26,047 nucleotides of DNA from Clostridiales bacterium (GTDB lineage Bacteria > Bacillota > Clostridia > Oscillospirales > Oscillospiraceae): contig SFIY01000023.1 of the NCBI GenBank assembly GCA_004555205.1, forward strand, positions 1-26,047. The letters are read 5' to 3'. Positions 22,306 to 26,047 of the stretch are shown piece by piece; the first letter of the stretch is position 1; every line of letters starts with the position of its first letter. A program made the translations under genes and the position numbers. The notes beneath the pieces are model-generated. The model did no database searches, was not told the DNA's origin, and was given only the letters and a program-made list of their open reading frames with translations.

Positions 22306-23192
22306 TTTTAAGGCGAAAGGATGGTTCGCTCACACCGTTTCGCAACATTGAGTATCTTCCGTTTTACTACTTTATCCCTCAAAGCTTCCTGGCTTGTTGC
22401 GGCGAGGAACTGAACTCTCTCCCGCGCAATCCCCAACAGCTTGTCATGAATCGCGCAGCATGTGAGATCGTAGAGAGTGATCTGTTTCTGTTGCTCATCA
22501 TCGACGCAGCCGCCTACATGGTCTGGCCGCATATGGGATTCAGTGAGTATATGGAGATCTACTCCGGGTACGATCCTGCATGGAAATTTGCTCATAACCC
22601 GGACTTCTGGATCAAGGAGCTGATTGACGAGAGGATACTCCCCACCGCTGATAAATTGCTCAAACACTGTGATTCGTGGTGCGGCTATGTGCCGGAAGCG
22701 GAAGTGAATATCTACCTGTCGCATGCAGTCCCCGCCGCTATGGAGAAGTATCACATGAATGAGGTCATCCAGGCGGCACAGGAGTACCGCTGCTTTGAGG
22801 ACTTCGATTTCCGTAAGAGTCATCAGAAAACGGACTTCATGCGCAAGTGGTATCACACGCGTACTCAGCATCCGCAGATATCGCTGGAGAGTTTCCAAGA
22901 GGACTATATGCTGGCCCATAACGGTGTGCAATGGGATCATGAGGATGAGAGTGTCCATGTCGAAAGTGAGGTGATAAGTGAAACATTTGTAGAGGACTTC
23001 CTATCCACTCTGTCGGATAAAGACCGACAGATATTGGAACTCCGTATGCAGGGCTATACCCTGCAGGATGTAGCCGATATGCTGGGCTATAAAAACCATA
23101 GCGGCGTACTCAAGCGGATTCGTAAGATCGGGCAAGCTTACGAGAAGTACGCAAATGAAGACCTTGGATTTTCGGAGCCGAAGATCGTATAA
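22296..23192 (+). CDS. Sigma-70 region 4-like HTH protein of the mobile element
   Basis: The 298-residue product starts MPIVLRRKDGSLTPFRNIEY. Its first ~230 residues are a domain I cannot name, with 'LNSLPRNPQQLVMNRAACEIVESDLF' and 'LLLIIDAAAYMVWPHMG'. The C-terminus (about 236-286) is a region-4-type HTH: 'FLSTLSDKDRQILELRMQGY', then 'TLQDVADMLGYKNHSGVLKRIRKIG'. AAGGAGG lies 8 nt before ATG 22296. It may direct or modulate transcription of the transfer genes downstream. No region 2 motif is visible, so it is not a complete classical sigma factor. A terminator follows the stop. Confidence 0.7.
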   Translation: MPIVLRRKDGSLTPFRNIEYLPFYYFIPQSFLACCGEELNSLPRNPQQLVMNRAACEIVESDLFLLLIIDAAAYMVWPHMGFSEYMEIYSGYDPAWKFAHNPDFWIKELIDERILPTADKLLKHCDSWCGYVPEAEVNIYLSHAVPAAMEKYHMNEVIQAAQEYRCFEDFDFRKSHQKTDFMRKWYHTRTQHPQISLESFQEDYMLAHNGVQWDHEDESVHVESEVISETFVEDFLSTLSDKDRQILELRMQGYTLQDVADMLGYKNHSGVLKRIRKIGQAYEKYANEDLGFSEPKIV

Positions 23193-23225
23193 CACCTACC
23201 GGTGAAAATCGGCAGGTGTTATTTT
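23191..23225 (+). terminator. Terminator after the sigma-like gene
   Basis: A stem of 11 pairs with one mismatch (23191-23201 with 23210-23220), an 8-nt loop, then ATTTTT. It begins at the stop codon. Confidence 0.85.
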
Positions 23226-23629
23226 TATGCCCGTTTCACCCTGTCCGCTGGGTGACACTTTTCCCGATAATTGACCCTGCTATAAACATGGGTTCCACTT
23301 TTCCGCAATACTGACATCACTTTCAAAAATTGTGGTGCCAATACCATAGGAGAAGTGGAACCGGCAGCTTTGGTACAGTGATTTATGGAAACCCCTATGC
23401 TTTGATTCTCCAAGTGGTCAAAATGACCACTTAAAAATGTCCGGAAAATTGGAGGCAAGTTCTCCACTTTGAGAGCTTACCAAATCAGCATCCATATACC
23501 CTGTCCGCAGGGATAGCGAGCATCGGATTTTGCCGTACAAAATCCACCCTGATCCACACCGCTATCGGGTGTGGACCTTACCCAGGGGACACCCCTGAAT
23601 ACCCTGTTATTTGCAAAGGAGACATGACG
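23226..23629 (+). other. oriT-like region upstream of mobC and the relaxase fusion
   Basis: This ~400-nt gene-free stretch is packed with inverted repeats: AAGTGGTCA/TGACCACTT (23412-23420 with 23424-23432), CCCTG/CAGGG (23499-23503 with 23508-23512), GGATTTTG/CAAAATCC (23525-23532 with 23538-23545), TCCACACC/GGTGTGGA (23553-23560 with 23568-23575) and AGGGG/CCCCT (23584-23588 with 23592-23596). Its position right before mobC and relaxase is that of a MOBP transfer origin. The nick site cannot be assigned without relatives. Confidence 0.6.
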
Positions 23630-23890
23630 ATGAAGAACAAAAAGACCGCTCGGCTGGAATTGCGGCTCCAGCCGAGCGAGAAAGAACGAATTATGAAAGC
23701 CGCCAAACGCAGCGGATTATCTGCTACTGCCTATGTACTGCGCTGCTGTTCCAAACAGCCACCGCAGGCAAAACCACCGGATGAATTCTGGGAACTGCTG
23801 AATGAACTGTATACCGTTATGGATGAGCTGTCGCCGGAAAAACAGGAGTTACTGGCACAGCTCATTTTGCGTTTGCAGGAGGTGATGTGA
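23630..23890 (+). CDS. mobC: MobC-like relaxosome accessory protein
   Basis: The 86-residue protein begins MKNKKTARLELRLQPSEKER, followed by 'IMKAAKRSGLSATAYVLRCC'. This is the ribbon-helix-helix pattern of MobC-type oriT-binding proteins. A helical tail 'FWELLNELYTVMDELSPEKQELLAQLILRLQEVM' follows. I choose ATG 23630 (AAGGAG at 7 nt) over the in-frame ATG 23624, which is too close to that site. It binds near oriT and helps the relaxase open the DNA. It ends 1 nt before the relaxase start, whose ribosome site GGAGGTGATG lies within its last codons, so the two are coupled. Confidence 0.8.
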   Translation: MKNKKTARLELRLQPSEKERIMKAAKRSGLSATAYVLRCCSKQPPQAKPPDEFWELLNELYTVMDELSPEKQELLAQLILRLQEVM

Positions 23891-23891
23891 T

Positions 23892-25823
23892 ATGGCAACA
23901 ACAAGCCTATGGCATATCAAAGGACGGCTCGGCGATCTCATCGACTATGTGGAGAATCCGGAGAAGACTGTCCCGAAAGGCACAGAAGATTTCTTCAACG
24001 TCTTCGAGTATGTACGCCGAGAGGATAAGACCCGAGAGGAGTATGTATCCACTATCAACTGCGCAAAGCCCATCGTCTTACAGCAGATGATTCTGACCAA
24101 GAAGCAATACGGCAAGAACGATAACTATATCGCATGGCACGGCTACCAGAGCTTTAAGGTAGGCGAAGTGGAACCACAGATGGCCCGTGAGATCGGCGTT
24201 AAGCTGGCAAAGGAGATGTGGGGCGATCGTTTCCAAATCGTAGTCACTACGCATCTGGATAAAGATCATATCCATAATCACTTTGCTTTCAATTCCGTAT
24301 CCTTCCGTGACGGCGGCAAGTACAACTACTCCAAGAAAGAACAGCAACGCTTGCGAGATACATCAGATCGGCTGTGCCGGGAATATGGTCTTTCCATTAT
24401 CACCCGACCGCATAAAGCGCCATCACGGCCTGTATGGTTAGATGAAAAGAGCGGTAAGCCCACAAGGTACAACGTATATCGCAAGGATATCCGCGAGGCT
24501 TTTGCGAACAGCGTCAATGTATCCGATGCCGAGCAATATCTGCAGCGTCTGGGATACATCACGGATTTCAGCGGCAAGCATTGGAAGATACGGCTGCCAC
24601 AGTATCAGCATTTTACGCGATTGGATACTTTGGATGAAGAATGGACACCAACCTATTGGGAGCAGCATGTAGGCAGTCGTGCATACTACGGCAGTAAGGA
24701 AGCAATAGTCGATTACACTCCCTATATGCCACGTAGCTATGACAAATACTACACGCCGTTTCGGTACACGAGACACATCCGTAATCTTTACGTGTATTTC
24801 TGTTATGAGCTGGGGATCTTCCCGGAAACACAGTACTATCAGCCGACCAGTCCCTATCTCAAGCAGGAACTGCGTAAGCTGGATCAGTACACGGCAGAGC
24901 TTGACTATATGGATCGTCACTGCGTTAACACGCTGGATGATCTGTACTTTGACAGGCAGGATCTTGAGGGCAGACTCAACAATCTGACAGCACAGCGTAC
25001 CAAGCTGCAAAATAAGATCCGCAGGGCCACTCCTGAGGATAAGGTGGTACTGCGGAAAAGGAAATCATTGCTGACAGAGGAGAAACGCAGGCCGACTGCC
25101 ACAGGACGAAAAAGCCTGTTCAGCGGGTTGGTGTATTGCCCGGATTGCGGAGCAAAGATGTATTTTTGCGCCTCCAAAAGCCTGAGGAAAGATCAGGAGT
25201 TCTTCCGTTGTTCCAATTACAATAGCGCGAGTGGCACCTGCAAGATCCACTTTATCCGTGATGTGGTACTTGAAAAGCTTGTAACGGAAGCAATCAGCGA
25301 TATTGCTGATTTCATTCGATGTTACGAACAGGACTTTCTCAATCTAATCAAAATGCGCAATGCCGCTGGTAGAGATAGTGATATTCAGGCATTGAAAAGC
25401 ACCATCCTCAACAGCAACAAACGTATCAAAGAAATAGACCGTAACATCTCCAGCCTGTTTGAAAAGAATGTGAACGGTGTGATTTCCGACGAACGTTTTA
25501 TGACGATGACAGCTGATTATGAATCGGAGCAACGTGCGTTGAAGCAATTCATTGCCGATGCGGAAGAACAGCTTGCCAAAGCAGAGCAGAACTCCGTTGA
25601 TGTGAGGATGCTTTTAAATGGATTTCGCCAATATTCAGAAATGCGGGAGCTAACACCGGAAATCGTAAATATGATGATCCAACGCATTGAAGTTCATAAC
25701 AACGATAAGTATGATGGGCACTGCCACGTCAAGGTAGATATTTACTTTACTGGCGTAGGGTTGTTTGAAAGACCCACACAACAGGAATTACAAACGCTAG
25801 CTGATATGCACGAGCAAAACTAA
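23892..25823 (+). CDS. Chimeric ORF: MOBP relaxase N-terminus fused to a large serine recombinase C-terminus
   Basis: The 643-residue frame is made of two unrelated parts. Residues 1 to ~395 are a MOBP relaxase: candidate catalytic Tyr Y19 in 'RLGDLIDYVENPEKT', metal-binding H121/H126/H128/H130 in HLDKDHIHNHFAFNSVSF, and a coiled coil about 325-390 ('LYFDRQDLEGRLNNLTAQRT'). From about residue 398 it matches the C-terminus of TndX/TnpX-like large serine recombinases: 'RRPTATGRKSLFSGLVYCPD', a zinc ribbon with C416, C419, C440 and C450, 'FIRDVVLEKLVTEAI', a coiled coil about 495-570, and 'ELTPEIVNMMIQRIEVH' to the end. The recombinase's N-terminal catalytic Ser domain and RDF-contact part are absent. 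The junction lies near 25075-25090. A deletion between the two genes of an integrated element explains this; the fused protein may still nick oriT but cannot integrate or excise. Confidence 0.85.
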   Translation: MATTSLWHIKGRLGDLIDYVENPEKTVPKGTEDFFNVFEYVRREDKTREEYVSTINCAKPIVLQQMILTKKQYGKNDNYIAWHGYQSFKVGEVEPQMAREIGVKLAKEMWGDRFQIVVTTHLDKDHIHNHFAFNSVSFRDGGKYNYSKKEQQRLRDTSDRLCREYGLSIITRPHKAPSRPVWLDEKSGKPTRYNVYRKDIREAFANSVNVSDAEQYLQRLGYITDFSGKHWKIRLPQYQHFTRLDTLDEEWTPTYWEQHVGSRAYYGSKEAIVDYTPYMPRSYDKYYTPFRYTRHIRNLYVYFCYELGIFPETQYYQPTSPYLKQELRKLDQYTAELDYMDRHCVNTLDDLYFDRQDLEGRLNNLTAQRTKLQNKIRRATPEDKVVLRKRKSLLTEEKRRPTATGRKSLFSGLVYCPDCGAKMYFCASKSLRKDQEFFRCSNYNSASGTCKIHFIRDVVLEKLVTEAISDIADFIRCYEQDFLNLIKMRNAAGRDSDIQALKSTILNSNKRIKEIDRNISSLFEKNVNGVISDERFMTMTADYESEQRALKQFIADAEEQLAKAEQNSVDVRMLLNGFRQYSEMRELTPEIVNMMIQRIEVHNNDKYDGHCHVKVDIYFTGVGLFERPTQQELQTLADMHEQN

Positions 25824-25846
25824 GGATAACCTCAGCAAAAGGAAAG

Positions 25847-25874
25847 GAGTAGTCCTTTTCGGACTACTCCTCAT
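25847..25874. terminator. Bidirectional hairpin between the relaxase fusion and the transporter gene
   Basis: AGGAGTAGTCC and GGACTACTCCT form an 11-bp stem with a ~5-nt loop. On the minus strand it is followed by a T-rich TTTCCTTTTG stretch and would terminate the transporter gene; on the plus strand it would serve the fusion gene. Confidence 0.8.
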
Positions 25875-25884
25875 TCCATGATTA

Positions 25885-25932
25885 AATTACTTCCTTATGC
25901 ACACGTGGCAAAGCTCCGATGTTTTTTTGTTT
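25885..25932 (-). repeat. 3'-UTR element, copy B (mate of 4856-4905)
   Basis: Minus-strand blocks 25913-25932 (20 nt) and 25885-25898 (14 nt) are identical to blocks of copy A. The element starts 16 nt after the transporter stop codon and precedes the terminator. Confidence 0.8.
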
Positions 25933-25948
25933 ACTGTGTAATCTTCTC

Positions 25949-26047
25949 TTAGAAGAAGAAGCTCTGAATCTGGCCCCACAGGATCAGGATCATGCACAGC
26001 GGGGTGATGAACTTCACGCAGAACTTGAAGAAGCCGTAGCTCTTGAA
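25949..26047 (-). CDS. C-terminal end of a probable NSS-family (Na+:neurotransmitter symporter-type) transporter, partial
   Basis: The frame is open from the right window edge to the stop at 25949 (32 codons). It reads FKSYGFFKFCVKFITPLCMI and then LILWGQIQSFFF. A C-terminal membrane segment following 'KF(C)VKF(I)TP' resembles the last helix of bacterial NSS transporters, where 'W/F.F..K...P' precedes the final helix. With so little sequence, a different multi-helix transporter is possible. Transcription is towards the mobile block, ending at the hairpin at 25847-25874. Confidence 0.5.
   Translation of the reverse strand, partial: FKSYGFFKFCVKFITPLCMILILWGQIQSFFF

Noticed and set aside
22308..22958. 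Minus-strand 216-codon frame opposite the sigma-like gene
   Set aside because: No ribosome site or recognisable motif; the plus frame has a clear HTH and a correct start.
23226..23629. The hairpin-rich region as a CRISPR array or tRNA cluster
   Set aside because: The inverted repeats all differ in sequence, there is no regular spacing, and no tRNA cloverleaf or TTCRA arm was found.

Overview
The window looks like a chromosomal segment of an anaerobic Gram-positive gut bacterium of the Clostridia, most likely the Oscillospiraceae/Ruminococcaceae (Faecalibacterium-like). The grounds are strong AGGAGG-type ribosome binding sites, consensus TTGACA/TATAAT promoters, long intrinsic terminators, an archaeal/vacuolar-type ATPase operon and clostridial-style mobilizable-element genes. 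The family assignment is inference; no rRNA or marker gene is present.

Layout. (1) 1-2311: the 5' part of a MalT/LuxR-type ATPase regulator behind a small helix-turn-helix gene (minus strand), then remnants of a mobilizable element: oriT-like hairpins, a shortened MobC-like gene and a Cys-rich small gene that converge on a probable recombination junction. (2) 2549-4979: an AI-2E-family permease (minus) divergent from a diacylglycerol-kinase-family lipid kinase (plus), each with a near-consensus promoter. (3) 5001-7297: an inverted duplication of about 0.3 kb, each arm carrying a 62-codon gene, which brackets a LysR regulator and a small zinc-ribbon protein. (4) 7523-14704: a seven-gene V/A-type ATPase operon on the minus strand, in transcription order E, DUF2764, A, B, D, I, K, with its own promoter and terminator. 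(5) 14724-20605: an XRE regulator and a TetR regulator, then a DUF308/HdeD-like membrane protein, an MMPL/RND permease and a large exported heptad-rich protein, all on the minus strand; probably an export or envelope module under TetR control. (6) 20710-25823: a mobile-element block on the plus strand: LexA-like repressor with a palindromic operator, zinc-ribbon protein, small unknown gene, sigma-region-4-like protein, oriT-like region, MobC and a relaxase. (7) 25949-26047: the last codons of a probable sodium:neurotransmitter-symporter-type transporter on the minus strand.

The most unusual object is the final large ORF of the mobile block (23892-25823). Its first ~395 residues are a MOBP-type relaxase with an intact N-terminal Tyr and HxDxxHxHNH motif. 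Its last ~245 residues are the zinc-ribbon and C-terminal part of a TndX/TnpX-like large serine recombinase without its catalytic domain. This looks like an in-frame deletion fusion across a mobile element.

Other signals worth following: a 21-bp tandem duplication that creates the -35 box of the V-ATPase promoter; a ~50-nt element found directly 3' of two unrelated genes at opposite ends of the window; a V-ATPase operon lacking C/d, F and G genes but containing DUF2764 and a K subunit with the Na+-site residues; and a 26-bp near-perfect palindrome between promoter and start codon of the LexA-like gene.
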